Shown here piece after piece: positions 32,981 through 44,871 of a DNA stretch of 64,000 nt. The first letter of the stretch is position 1, and the number at the start of each line of letters is the position of its first letter. The stretch is from Plutella xylostella (taxonomy: Eukaryota > Arthropoda > Insecta > Lepidoptera > Plutellidae). Both the position numbers and the translations under genes were made by a program. Location: the NCBI RefSeq assembly GCF_932276165.1, contig NC_063997.1, forward strand, positions 4,288,001 through 4,352,000. Direction: 5' to 3'. Under the pieces are notes generated by a model. It was not told the DNA's origin, ran no database searches, and saw only the letters and a program-made list of their open reading frames with translations.

Positions 32981-35900
32981 ATGTGCAACCGCCTGCACTC
33001 GTGCTGCTGCTGCGTCTCCACCAGGAATGGCTCCATCGTCATCGGGGTGCTGGGCATCATCATGTCCATCGCCACCATACTGCTCATGTGGCTGTCTCCG
33101 CCGAATACTGTCAAGTTTAGCACGTTTATAGCCTCGTTCGATCAGCATGACAGTGAGTAAAGTTTCTGGTGTTGTATTTTATTGCTATTAAATGTTAATT
33201 ATTCTTAGCGTATTGGTGACAGTCTACATCGAAGAATGAAAATCTTAGAACTACGTTTTGTAACCGTAGTGAAAGGTCATTCGCTGAATTGAGAAGTCAT
33301 TCGAGGTGGCTCATCTCTTGCACCCCGTTTTTCACTACGGTTGAAAAACGGAACATTTTGGGAGTCTGGGGTTTATCATCTCTAGACCAATAAACTCGGG
33401 AGTTATTAAGTTTTAACCATGATACCAACTTCTAAAGTGAAGAAATTAAAGTGTCCTTATTTCTTTTTATTTCAGTTCCAAAGATAATCGTCACCGTGAA
33501 CCTTTGCTTCACGATGCTCATCTGTGGACTACTCATAGTAGCCGTAATCAAGGTAAGAGACACTCAATTCTTCTAAAGTTGTCCAGAAAAATTTGTTCAG
33601 AATGACCTCCTGCGAGAACCTCTTTCGGATTACTATACTTACCTAACAATTTTGCTATACCCTGTATAATTTTGATAAAAATAATTATAGGTAACATCAG
33701 TACCTAGTTCTATTGATTGATTGAATGGTTAATTAATCTTAATGCTTTGTTTACATGTGTCTACGCAGAAGTCTGATAAGGTAAAATCGGTAGTTAAGTA
33801 GCAATAAAGATTGTAATCAACTGTAATCGATGTAATCAGGCATGATTATGGCATGTTGTACTCGTAATTAGAACATCGTACACACATTTTAATAATTTAT
33901 TATATTAATTAGTGGTGTATTAATTTTAGTATTGTAGACCAGTGTTTTTCAACCTGTGGGTCGCGACCCCCTGGGGGGTCGCGAAGCTTCTGTAGGGGGG
34001 TCGCCGGAGGTCGAAAAAACGATTTTTCGACCTCTGGCGAATTTATGTTTCCCTTAACGTCGCTTCCGATAATGTCGCTTTGCGTTTTACCTCAATTCCC
34101 AATACCTCGCTCCTCGCTTCACAGTGGTTCCCGGCACACCGCGCCACATTTATGGTTAGAATCAGTACTGTCAGAGTCAGAATTTTCATAAAAATTATAA
34201 TAAGTAGAAATACAAAACAAATAAATTTGATTTCTTAAAATACGCGAAAAAAAAAATATTCTCCATATTAAGAAGTCATGTGATCAACTAAGTTTCTATA
34301 GAAAATGATCATTTTTTTTCACGAATTTTGTAGTATACCTTTTTTGCAATACCCTGTATAAGAACAATTTTAAGCAATCTTAAAATATTGTTTGAAAAAG
34401 ACTAACGATGACTGTACCATAAGTTAACGCGACATTCTGGGACAACAGTAAGATGAAGAGCGATGTAATGGGAATGCAGGTAAGACGTCTATTGAGGAGC
34501 GACATTATAGGAAGCGACGTTCAGGGAAAAATTCTAATACTTCAGTGAAAAAATACTATAAAGACAATTAATTTAATTAATATTTCTATTAGATAGATCA
34601 GCGATCATCAGCATATATTTTACCCCATTCTTGCGAGAATGGATTTTTATAGCAAACTACTACTAAATCTGGCCAAAATCTGTAGTTTTCCGAGAAATCT
34701 TTTGTTGATACCTACATACAGAAGAAGAATACAATTAGCTTGAGTCTACTCTTACTTCATCTTGCCTCTCACCGTAAATTATTAAATTAGAGAAGGTTTT
34801 TTGATTGATTTTTTGGTTCAGGTCATTTTTGCTTCCAATGAGTGCAGAAAATAATAAGTAATAATATTACCTGTATTACAATATAATGGTTTTCAAAATA
34901 ACGTATAAATTAACAACTCTTCTCAGATTTTTCAAAGTGAATCCAGAGACTGATAATAACAGAATTGAATTATTCAGGGTGTTGCAAAAAGGGTATTCTT
35001 TCCGCAAGTTTTGAAATAAAATTCTGATTTCATTTTCGGGCTTAGATATACCATGATGCACAATTGCACATGTAGGTTTCGGCTTAGTAAGTATACCCTT
35101 TTTGCAACACGCTGTATTTAACATAACTAATAAGATACTTTGACTATATTTTGGACTTTTTATATGGTAGCCAATAAAACAAAACCCAAAAAAAATTGGC
35201 TCCTTCATACATACCTACATGTTAATAAAAACCGAAGGGTCAAGGGGGTCGCGAAATATTTTTTAATACCAGGGGGGTCGCGTCATGAAAAAGGTTGAAA
35301 AACACTGTTGTAGACGAATAAATTAAAATCTTGCAACTATTAAAATGGGCACCCATTATTGTAGAGATGTTTAAACTTTAGTACAAGGCACAAGCTTTAG
35401 TTGTATTGAATGTATCACGTCACATTTCTAAATTTAAATTAAAACTAGCTAGATTTTCCAATAAATTTTATTAGGCACATGTAATGTAATGTCCTCCTAG
35501 CCGAATTTCGACCACGGCGGCCAATCTCAATTGAGATCAGCCATCTACGCAGGAGTAGATTATAGTGCCCAAGTGTGTGCGCAGTACACAGGAGCACTCT
35601 CTGTTCCATCACTCTCATAGCCCAATGGGACGGATTGACCGACACGACTGGAGAGAGCTAGGCGCAGGACCGACTGCTTTACATGCCCATCCGACAGCAT
35701 GGATCGTTACACTGTTTCGGACATCAGGTGATCAGCCTTCTATGTCCTAACCAAACTTAGAACCACAATTTAGAAACACAAATTGATGGTCCCACCCGGG
35801 AATCGAACCCGGGACCTCAGGGCCATGAAGCGAAGCTTCTACCACTAGACCACAGAGGCAGTTAGGCACATGTACCTACCTAATAACTAATACGTATACT

Positions 35901-38277
35901 TAAATTAAAATTTGATAAACATGGGATGAAATAACCTCCATGGCACTCCCTTCTCCTTCATTCAAATCAAACTAATCATCAGTCATGGTTACATCCTCCT
36001 TTCTCCCGTGTAAATCCTGGCCGATGACAAACCCTAACAAACCCTCACCTATAGTTTATTCTTCATAAAAAACTTAATGTTCCCGTCAGTGGCCAGTACC
36101 TTCCCTTAAAAACTCCATGCACTCCCAACCTCTTTTCTCATTCATAGCTAACTAATCTATGGTCAAAAACTCTATGCTCACTTCCTCTTCTCTCACTCCA
36201 GCGTCGCTCCTGGCTGATGCTTCCGTGGGTGGTCCTGGGCATCGTGCTGGCCGTGGGTCTGCTCATCAGCGTGCTGCACACCTCCATCACCTACTACCTG
36301 TACGGGGACTCCCAGGATGAGCAGAGGCCCGAGGGCGAGCGGCCCGACTACACCGTGCTGGCTACTATCATACTAGTCGGGGGACTGCTGTACTTGTGTG
36401 AGTATTTAATGGGGATTGTTCCCTGCATGTGTGTGTTATCTTTGAATTAAGGAACACAACACATATTGACTCGGAAAGGGATCGTAACCATATCAACTCG
36501 ATCCGTTCAGTATTCTTTGTATGAAACTCCTACAACATCCATAGCACACACACAGAATCGTAAGATCGTAACGTAATCGGACAAAGGGATAAGCTCGGGT
36601 GAAAGGCGATACGGTGACGATCCGCTCACGTTACGTTGATGTGTACGGTGCTGTGACATTTAAATTAACACGTTCACGGACAATTGATGGTTGGAAAATA
36701 TTTTGATATGACACCTAAAAATCCCATACATTTTATCGTTCCGCCTTGAAACGTATTGCCGTATCTCAACATATTTTATTTACGTAATGTGGCAGTTACG
36801 GCCATAGACGGTATCGTCTACAAGCGGTCCGCCACATCATGCATATCCAACAATGCGTATAGTGACATCTACGGCTACAGGCGGCAGCCGCCAGTTTTTT
36901 TCAAGGACTGTTTCATTTTCAAATAGGTTTGGATGTTTTTCAGATACAAAGTTCCACTTTTAGCATGCTATTTACAATAAATAAAGCTGATATAGTAAGA
37001 TTAAACAAAAGGGTTCATCGACAAAAGCTAAAATTTTCTAGTTCCTCATTACAGTTATATCTTTGCTTTTCTTTGTTCCATTTAAGTAATTATAGTATTT
37101 GAATCGAATAGGTAGGTATCATATATGCAAAACAGTATAATATTTATCGATTTATTATTAATTTACCTCGTAATTTGCCACAAAAATTACCAGACTACCA
37201 CCCGTACTACACAACATTTCCGCGACGCGCGCGCCGTGACACTAAACTTCTGGAAGGTTATTTTTATTTGTAACGGTTACGGCGACAGGCGGTATGTCAC
37301 TATAAAGTTCACTTATGTGTGTGCAAAAGAAACCCCGACAAGTTCTTTGTTATGACACCTACAAACAAATGAATTAGCACAATACGACACTAAATCATGC
37401 ATCTCCTGTTAAGAATACGAAAATGATACGGCTGTTGACGGTTCGTCCGTTTCAATCAATAGAAGTTGGACGGCCACAGGCGCGTAGTCATATTACAAGG
37501 ATACTTAATTACGGCCCTCGACGGATTGTCCGTGAACGTGTTAACAAAGGTAATCTTTACTTCTGACCATATACTGTAGGTGGGTCTGATTCATACGCGA
37601 AAGCTACTAGTGGACGATAGGATAATCTGTAACCAATAACAAGATTGTACCTAATAGCTTAACAATAATTTATTACTTAATTAGGTAACACCCTACTTAA
37701 CTTATCTAAATAATCTTAATTGATAAATTACAAAACCATCATGGACTGCCTGCGTTGTATCAAAGTGGGGTTTAATTTCTTCAGTCTTGTCGGGGTTTTT
37801 CTTGTAATTTTGGTCGAAGATCGTCCATTAGTCGAGGTCGATGTGGAAGTGAGGTTCTCACCTGAAAAATAAGAGTTTTAATGGCAACGTTTGAAATTTC
37901 AGACTATACGTAGTACCTAGGTACCATGTGGGTAACTGAATAAAACGTATCAAATACTCGTAACTAGGTAAAGGTACAATTTGACCTAACCACAGACTAA
38001 TCTAAACCGCAGATTTACACAGTTAACGAAGTCCATACGAACTATGAATATAAATATGTTAACATAACAAAGAATTATTTATTTCTACGCTACGACTTAA
38101 TCTACATTCTATATATATAATTTACTAGCTGTTCCCGCGCGCTTCGCTTCGCCTTAAAAAGGTTTTTCCCGTGGGAATTCCGGGATAAAAAGTAGCTTAT
38201 GTTCTTTCCCAGGGTCTATACCGTATGTATACCAAATTTCATTCAAATCCGTTCAGTAGTTTTGGCGTGAAAGAGTA

Positions 38278-38308
<31 letters not shown>

Positions 38309-39625
38309 CAGTTACTTTCGCATTTATAATATTAGTTAGGATAATAATTTGATGATGATTTCCGAGTTTAAGTACATATAATATTTTTTTAACCATAACA
38401 CTATGGAGTTATGTAATATCGACATTCTACGGAGCATACAATTATCATAATTATTCACCTATAGACCGCTTCATCCTTATAGTTTTTGCTTTAATTAAGT
38501 TAAGTAGGTACATATGTCGCAGGCAAATTGTAAGATCTCGCCGTTTACATACGGCGTCGTCAGTTAACAAACGCTCGCTGTTTTGTAATTTGCCGAAGGC
38601 ATATTGATAACTCGTTCAATCGTTCTGAATTCGATGTTAATTGCAGTTTTAGGGTGACCATGATAAAACACAGTTTGAACTTTGAACAAATAGAAAAATC
38701 AGACTTTATTTCAGGATTTCAACTAAGACTTTCTACTTTTGTTTTCTAAAGTAGGTACTACATAAGTAATATTTAATAAAAAGATCCATTTTAATAAAAA
38801 AACGTAGTCATTTACACAGAACAATAAAACTGCATTTCCAGATAAAAACAAAACACTGGTGCTCGAATGCATTAAACTTAAGAAAACACTAAACCCTTTA
38901 CTAAACAATTTATGAAGTTCTAAATTAATATCCTGCATATGTCCTCCGTACACCGGGATCTATGGATAACCTAGTAGTTTTTAGGTGCGGGATAACCTCA
39001 AAAACTTTGTCGTTTGTCTACGGCATTTTTACTGCTCTTGAACTGTAATAAATGACTTTAAAGTCACAATTATTTGGTGAAAATGCTTCTACACTCGTAA
39101 TATTTGCACTGTTTTGAGTATTTATTGAGTTACAGAACCACTACTTGACGCAATTTTTGTTGTCGTGATCAACAGCGCCGCGCGTGATAAGAACCAGAAC
39201 TAAATTCTTCAATTTGCCGCGGCATTATGTAAACGGCTTATTGATTGTCAATGAAATGTTTTGGCATATTATAAAATGACACGGCAATATACATATTGCC
39301 TTCGGCATATTACAAAACAGCGAGCGTTTGTAAACTGCCGACGCCGTATGTAAACGGCGAGATCTTACAAAATGCCTGCGACACATACATCATCTTACTA
39401 TTATTGATGATAATGTCAGTCATGAAAGTCATGATGATATTGACTGACAAGTACCTAGTATTTTTTTGTCAGTTATGACTTTTCTTGTAACAAGTGTGTT
39501 AAAATTATGTTTGTCTCGTTCCAGGTTTCTACCTGTACCTGTGGACGGTGGTGTTCAGCCACTACCTGGACGTCCGTGACGATGAGGAGAGGGGCCGGTA
39601 CCGCAAGGCTCCTTACAGGCGGTAG
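32981..39625 (+). CDS. Four-helix small membrane protein
   Basis: Exons 32981-33152, 33476-33552, 36202-36397 and 39525-39625 join in phase (1, 0, 1) to give 181 residues. The start has a strong context, GCCGCCACCATG. A Cys-rich N-terminus (HSCCCCVSTR) precedes four hydrophobic helices: SIVIGVLGIIMSIATILLMW (about 18-38), IIVTVNLCFTMLICGLLIVA (about 61-80), LPWVVLGIVLAVGLLISVLH (about 90-109) and VLATIILVGGLLYLCFYLYL (about 136-155). The tail is short and charged (DDEERGRYRKAPYRR). I recognise no named family; this is a tetraspan insect protein of unknown role. Introns 2 and 3 are packed with transposons. The 3' UTR starts with a MITE and may run toward the AATAAA near 40438, overlapping the convergent gene. 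Confidence 0.85.
33245..33355. repeat. Inverted repeat in intron 1 of the tetraspan gene
   Basis: 'AACCGTAGTGAAA' near 33261 is inverted near 33332 as 'TTTCACTACGGTT'. Probably a MITE remnant. Confidence 0.4.
33940..35307. mobile_element. hAT non-autonomous element, 1.37 kb
   Basis: Ends CAGTGTTTTTCAACCTGTGG and, inverted, CAGTGTTTTTCAACC. Both ends carry a 'GGGGGTCGCG' block just inside. It is flanked by the exact 8-bp repeat TTGTAGAC at 33932-33939 and 35308-35315. This is the canonical hAT layout. No transposase frame remains. A smaller MITE is nested at 34975-35114. It lies in intron 2 of the tetraspan gene. Confidence 0.9.
34975..35114. mobile_element. Nested MITE with TATT flanks
   Basis: CAGGGTGTTGCAAAAAGGGT on the left and, inverted, ACCCTTTTTGCAACACGCTG on the right. 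TATT lies on both sides (34971-34974 and 35115-35118). Solo ends of the same family lie near 2880-2913 and 34330-34360. Confidence 0.8.
35484..35861 (-). mobile_element. tRNA-headed SINE, copy 2
   Basis: An inverted, full-length copy of the SINE at 5306-5659, flanked by the exact 13-bp repeat TTAGGCACATGTA at 35471-35483 and 35862-35874. The long intact duplication points to a fairly recent retroposition. It lies in intron 2 of the tetraspan gene. Open frames at 35445-35750 belong to the SINE. Confidence 0.9.
36665..37544. mobile_element. piggyBac-like MITE (TTAA ends), 0.88 kb
   Basis: TTAACACGTTCACGGACAAT at the left is inverted perfectly at the right. TTAA at both ends is the piggyBac-type target. 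Inside, variants of 'CGGC(C/T)A-AGGCG' and 'GACGG' recur, as in subterminal binding repeats. The 76-codon open frame at 37125 is not a transposase. It lies in intron 3 of the tetraspan gene. Confidence 0.85.
38125..38341 (-). mobile_element. Lep1-like Helitron, copy 2
   Basis: Inverted relative to 19207-19390: CTAGCTGTTCCCGCGCGCTT at the low end and TATTAGTTAGGA at the high end, with a longer (CAGA)n tract at 38279-38309. Better preserved than copy 1, including 'GGCGAAGCGAAGCGCGCGGG' before the CTAG end. Confidence 0.8.
38515..39383. mobile_element. 869-bp element with ~95-bp TIRs
   Basis: Long terminal inverted repeats begin TGTCGCAGGCA and continue through 'AAGATCTCGCCGTTTACATA' and 'AACGCTCGCTGTTTTGTAAT' on both arms, with about five differences. 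CATA flanks both ends (38511-38514 and 39384-39387). The interior repeats a 'GCCG-GGCATTATGTAAACGG' theme at about 39215-39240. No transposase. It ends about 140 bp before the last exon of the tetraspan gene. Confidence 0.85.
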
Positions 39626-39644
39626 AAATGGAAATACTGCTGAC

Positions 39645-39770
39645 GCTACACGGGTTCCTTATCGACGTAGATAAACGTCAATATACCGCGATTTGTCATT
39701 AATATGGCGCAGTGATTGGGGGCACGTGTATTGAAAGAGTTTATCGACGTCGATAACGAATCCGTGTAGC
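39645..39770. mobile_element. MITE in the 3' UTR of the tetraspan gene
   Basis: GCTACACGGGTTC then TTATCGACGTAGATAAAC on the left; inverted GCTACACGGATTCG then TTATCGACGTCGATAAAC on the right. It begins 20 bp after the stop codon at 39625, so it must be transcribed if the 3' UTR extends past it. It would fold as a hairpin. Other copies: 13381-13499 and 8366-8477. Confidence 0.8.
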
Positions 39771-40081
39771 GGCGCTCGCTGGTGGCAATGTTCAAAAGTA
39801 ATCTCTATGTCTTTCAGTGTAAGGAAGGCTAGATGGTGACTTTTAGGTGTCTCGAAAGATGTTATGTCCACTTGATATGTTTGTGAAAAAAATATGTACA
39901 GTTACATTTCAGATCTGGTCTCTTCGTTCTGATCTTGCATATTCCTGCAAGATGGGAACGAAGTAAAGTACCTCTATCGGCAGAACTTCTGCAACTGAAA
40001 CCTTTGGTGTATCGCTGAAAACTTTAAGTTCTAGATTTCTAGATAAGTACATTTCATATTTTTTTTCTAGTGATGAATGTT

Positions 40082-43000
40082 TCAAATTATTTGTTTACAA
40101 CTAATAGGGTTCTTTCTACCAATATCCATGTAATTTAAAAATTCTATTGTAGATACTGCGGCAGAAAATTTGCCTAGCAATATGTGTTGTTGCTTAATTC
40201 CAATTTCTGATTTGCCACTGAATGGTTTGGTTGGAATCTCATAATATGGTAATCTCGACTTACAAAATATACAAACATTATCACCTACTGGATAGCTAAA
40301 ATGGTTAAATTTTTTTCTCGAAACCATTGCACAAATAGTCAGGAATAACAATTTTTCTACAAAGACTTATTATAAATATTATAATCTTTATAATTTTCTA
40401 TTTTGATTGTGTCAAAGACTAAAACAAGGAACTATGTAATAAAATACGATACATAAAGTTAAGTTACCAAATAATTACGATATTAATTTATTGTGTAGCT
40501 ATCTTCCTTAACTCTTGAAGTTAATTTTTATTAATTTATTTTTTATATTGATGTTAACAAAGAATAGTCGTTAAGTTAATGTAAGTAAGAATAATTAAAG
40601 TATAATTAATACAAAACAACTATGTACTTATTAAGCTGGGTACTGACCCAAGTCATACACTAGTCTATGCCCAAGTTACAGACTGTAATGTAACATTCCC
40701 AGTGAGCATGTTACGCAACGCTGTGTTCTAAAATCTCGCCAGTTTCCCCGTAACACTACGTACTGACTATACTGACTACTGACTGAACGAATGCTCGCTG
40801 TCTAACATGTTACATTACACCTCGTAACATTGGCCAGTACCCACCTTAAAACTTACCCGAAGGCTTCTTTTTTAGGTGGAACAATGAATGTCGAATAGCT
40901 TGCGCCATCATGACCATAGACAAGGTGATAACATGCTCATGGCATCTATCGTTCATCAGATGCGACCTCAACCTATTCTCTATAATCTCGAGGATATGGC
41001 TCGGATACTCCTTGTTGAGTCGCACTCTCTGGCTGGTTTGTAGGAAGTTCTGGCTTTCTGTGGCACATCCGATGTTGTCGACGAAGGATGCTACCTTCCG
41101 GTACCAGGAGGCTCGGTGGAACTCCTCGTAGCCCATCATGCTGCATATCACTACTGGAAATTGAGACATCATTATGCTCAGTGGTTTGTAGCTACTCCTA
41201 CCGTGCAGATTACGTAAGAATGGTTTGACGGAAGACCTAGGTTTTTCATTTTATGAGTTAATGCTAGTAATATAATATAAGTCAATGGTTAATGGCTTTC
41301 CAAAAGCTTTTACCGATCCCCTTTGTGAATCGAGTGATTGGGAAAGCGGATCGGCTTGGATAAGGTTTAGAAACACTGTAGTAAGTACCATGATAATTCT
41401 ACTCATCGTACCTCTCGAGCACCCTGTTCCCTATTCTTACCGTAGCTTGGTAACGGAGGTGACTTTCACCACGGTGAAAAATCTACAGCTCTACCTATAG
41501 CGTCAGCTAGTGACACGGTACAACTAAGCTCTATATACCCACAGCTCTACACCTATAGTGTTTGCTAACACACTTGAATATCTCCACTCACTATGCTCCA
41601 TAAACATGTCCCTAGCGAAGTACCCTCGGCGCGCGATGTAGACTGCCTCGCGGTACATGCCGGCACAGAGCTGGTCCACGAGCACCAGGTCCCGCGCCTC
41701 CGACACGATGTAGCAGCGCCGGTCCAGGCGCCGGAGGATCAGGTTTAAAGCCCTGGGGAGGCAGGGTTAGGAGTGGAAGCTGTAGTGGAAGCGTTGCAGG
41801 GTTTGTCCATCACTTAATACCGAATGGTACTGAATCTTCAACTATGTATGAATCTATCTGGCAAGATAAACCTTCTTCCACGACGAGTTTAGGCTTCACG
41901 GTATAGGGTGCATGAGCAAAATTATTCGTTACCTGGACTACTTATACCAGGCGGAAAGAGGGCGGAACTTCATCAGTGTCATCAGGCTTAGCGGTTGGCT
42001 GGTCAATAATTAGTTATATAGTAAGTATGTCAAATACATTGCGGAAGAAAAATAAGTAAAGTGATAAAATTTCACCCTGAATATTCTTTGGTTTAATATA
42101 CCACTTCACTTTTCCTTGACTCACCTATGTGCCAAAGAGTAGCCAACTGAAGGCGACTGCAGCAGCGCGGTATCGCACATGGCGTGGCGGCGACACCTGG
42201 TGAGCGGCCGCCGCAGGTCCCACGGCTCCGGGCTGTCCGGGATGCTGGCCAAGCAGGTGTCTGGAATTATAGAGGACTTGGGTATATAAAACGGGTTTGT
42301 CAGAGGTCCTAAGGACTAAAGAGCCTTACTTCACTCATGGCTTCCTCAGTCTCTATCGTATCTGTCACGGTTTAGTGGGCAGGGCTTCAGGGGGTTTTAT
42401 CATCCTACTCTTGTGTTTAGGCTTTTTCGGTACATGACGAGAGGAACTATAGATAGAGAACTTGTGCACAATGCATAATTTTATATTCTAAAAACTCGAA
42501 ACCACATTTTCAATCAAGTGATCGTAAAAGTGATGCGATAACATGATACTTACTAAATTATTGAAAGTATAAAACAAACTGAAAAGCTGGAGCTCTCACC
42601 AGACTCATTAACGCTGAGGTAATAGGAGTCCAGAGCACCCAGGAGCTCAGCGTACTTGGCCCGCGGCAGCGTGGCTTGGTCCAGCTCGGGCAGGAAGCCA
42701 TGCAGCCGGTGCGTGCTGTAGACCCACCGCTGCAGGCGTCCGCTGGAGAACTTGCCCAGCATGTACACTTCTGATATGTCGCGGAAGTAGATTGTTATTG
42801 CTGAGGGAATTGGAAACGAGTTATATTCTCACGAGAGATAAAAAAATTCCACATGCCATTGCCGTGCCAAATGTCAATGGAACTTTGTCATTGCTCCTAA
42901 GCTCGCGAGTGTACTTTTGTGGGGTAAATTGACATGAGTAGTTCAGGAGGACAGTGGACTTTAAAAGTTTCTGAAAGGGCTATTGCTGCCGATAACTACG

Positions 43001-44040
43001 TCCAGTGCGGCTCTCGATAAAGTATGTATGTATAAGAGTCTTGAACTACAAATGCGATTGGAATGTAACTAATGGATAACAATACTATTGGTGGGTATTT
43101 TGGTAAGTAGTATAATATACTTACTGTAAAGCTAAGCTATTTACCTTGCCCTTCAGGACTATTCCAAACCTGATTCTTGTGCATGTAGAGAAAGCGAACC
43201 AAGATTAGATCGGCCACCTTGTAAATGCTTTTTATAGTGTTCATTTCCTCCATCGTTAACTTTTTGCGATTCTCCATAATGGTTCTTTTCATAGTAACTG
43301 TAATGAGTTATACATGGTGTTCAATACCTATATAACTAGGTATTTTCATAAAATAAAAACTTAAGATTGATTATTCTTATTGAACCGACTAAGTTTTTAA
43401 CGCAGGCTAACTTTATGTAGGAGCCTTTAAGGGAGTTTCTGGGTATAGCGTTAAGTAGGTACGTACACTTAATTATATAAATCCCCATAGCAACATTCAT
43501 TGAGACTTCACTGCTATATTTAGAAATGTAGGATAGAGAGCGGTTGATCGTGTCGATGTATAATTTCAGGTCCTTATAAGAGGACGGAGCCTCAACACTC
43601 AAATACTTCTGCCTGAAAAATTGGCCCTTATAATTTTCCCTCGAAATCTTTATTTTTTGTTTTTTTGAGACTTTTTTGTTTGTTATGTATGAGTTTTTAG
43701 CAGTGATGTCTGAGTGAGTTAACAGTGTTTCAGCAGTTGTTTTAATCTTTCGTGTTTGTTTCGTTACGAAGTGCTGATGTACATTAACTGGCTCGTCGTT
43801 TTGATCCTCATCATCAAGCTTAGAGGCTAATGGTATCCTTGTTACATCTTTTGTCGTTTTTGTCTCTTCAATGTTTCTGTTGCTTGGATTTTTTCCTTTC
43901 TCTTCGTGTACGGCTCCGTCAAAATAGTCGTCTCTATCAAAAACATTTTCACCAAACGCTTCATCACCACTTTCCATTTTGAAATTATCATAGCTCAGAA
44001 CCACCGGCACTACCACTGCTAGGATTGTAATGCACTTCAT
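40082..44040 (-). CDS. Secreted protein, C16orf89/UPF0764 (DUF4735)-like
   Basis: Seven exons join in phase on the minus strand: 44040-43467, 43297-43145, 42800-42600, 42260-42125, 41752-41592, 41153-40857 and 40356-40082, giving 598 residues. MKCITILAVVVPVVLS is a signal peptide. Residues about 20-190 are polar and low-complexity, probably disordered. The rest is Cys-bearing and helical: MCDTALLQSPSVGYSLAH, then LVDQLCAGMYREAVYIAR, then RDMFMEHIVICSMMGYEEF, then NIGCATE. From memory these match the conserved blocks of C16orf89 (GCSGY-L-HQ, C-NM, RD-FMEN--FCG--GF-DF, GC), a secreted protein of unknown function. The donor of exon 6 is the perfect G|GTAAGT; reading through it would give an early stop after GKF. 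No named insect gene is known to me. It converges with the tetraspan gene, with stops 456 bp apart. Confidence 0.75.
40631..40849. mobile_element. TTAA-flanked MITE abutting a splice donor
   Basis: TTAA|GCTGGGTACTGACC at the left and GGCCAGTACCCACC|TTAA at the right. The interior is rich in 'GTAACATG'-like pieces (subterminal repeats). On the minus strand its first TTAA starts seven bases after the exon-6 donor GT of the DUF4735-like gene. Confidence 0.8.
41484..41565. repeat. Short tandem duplication in an intron
   Basis: 'ACAGCTCTACCTATAG-GT' at 41484 recurs at 41541 as 'ACAGCTCTACACCTATAGTGT', two diverged units of about 57 bp. Confidence 0.4.
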
Positions 44041-44654
44041 TATCAATGATAATTAAAAGATATTGGATATAAATATATTACTGTTCTTCAAAGGTCTACA
44101 AGATCTCATTTACACACTGCAATGAACAACCTTTTGTACACTATGTGCTATTTATAAGATACTTTCTAGTTCTATAATATTTACTATAAACACCAACTAG
44201 GAAAGGATGCGAATCAACATCAATAAATACTATACTTAGGTACTCTGTATGAATCAAGTAGCATTTTATTTACATAACAATTAAGGTATGTAATAATATA
44301 TGTGTGTGGTATATTCATTACTACACATCATAATGGCTCATAGCCATAGAAGTAGTTTCCATCTTCCTAGGAAGGTGTAACTTCAGCATGGTTTGATAGC
44401 ATTCACAATCCTGATGTTAGTAAAGATCAAGCCATTGAGTGTAGGTTAGACTATACTCTGAAACGAAACAAAAGAAATGCGATTCAGTTCATAGGTTTTT
44501 GACAACTCGAATGTATTCTACATTCTCTCTCTCAATGTCTCTCTCAACTCTACCAATGATTCCATGAGACCTCCAGTCTTAAGCCCAATTGTTTGGGTTT
44601 AATAATCAAGCATTTCTCTAAAATCCTTTCAGATACATAATTATACATTTAAGT

Positions 44655-44871
44655 CTAGCTGTTCCCGCGCGCTTCGCTTCGCCTTAAAAAGTTTTCCCGT
44701 GGGAATTCCGGGATAAAAAGTAGCCTATGTTCTTTCCCAGGGTCTAGACCGTCTGTATACCAAATTTAATTCAAATCCGTTCTGTAGTTTTGGCGTGAAA
44801 GAGTAACAGACAGACAGACACAGTTACTTTCGCATTTATAATATTAGTTAGGATTAGGATATTAGTTAGGA
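44655..44871 (-). mobile_element. Lep1-like Helitron, copy 3
   Basis: Inverted copy: CTAGCTGTTCCCGCGCGCTT at the low end. The high end has a duplicated terminus, 'ATATTAGTTAGGATTAGG' then 'ATATTAGTTAGGAT'. It lies between the DUF4735-like gene and the first DCXR-like gene. Confidence 0.8.

Noticed and set aside
37125..37355. 76-codon frame as a piggyBac transposase fragment
   Set aside because: No DDD-type or Cys-rich motif is present; the frame is chance sequence inside a non-autonomous element.
40846..40857. Ending the DUF4735-like protein at GKF-stop
   Set aside because: The sequence there is a perfect splice donor (G|GTAAGT), and the exon at 40356-40082 joins in phase and continues the protein; the early stop is created by the MITE's TTAA.
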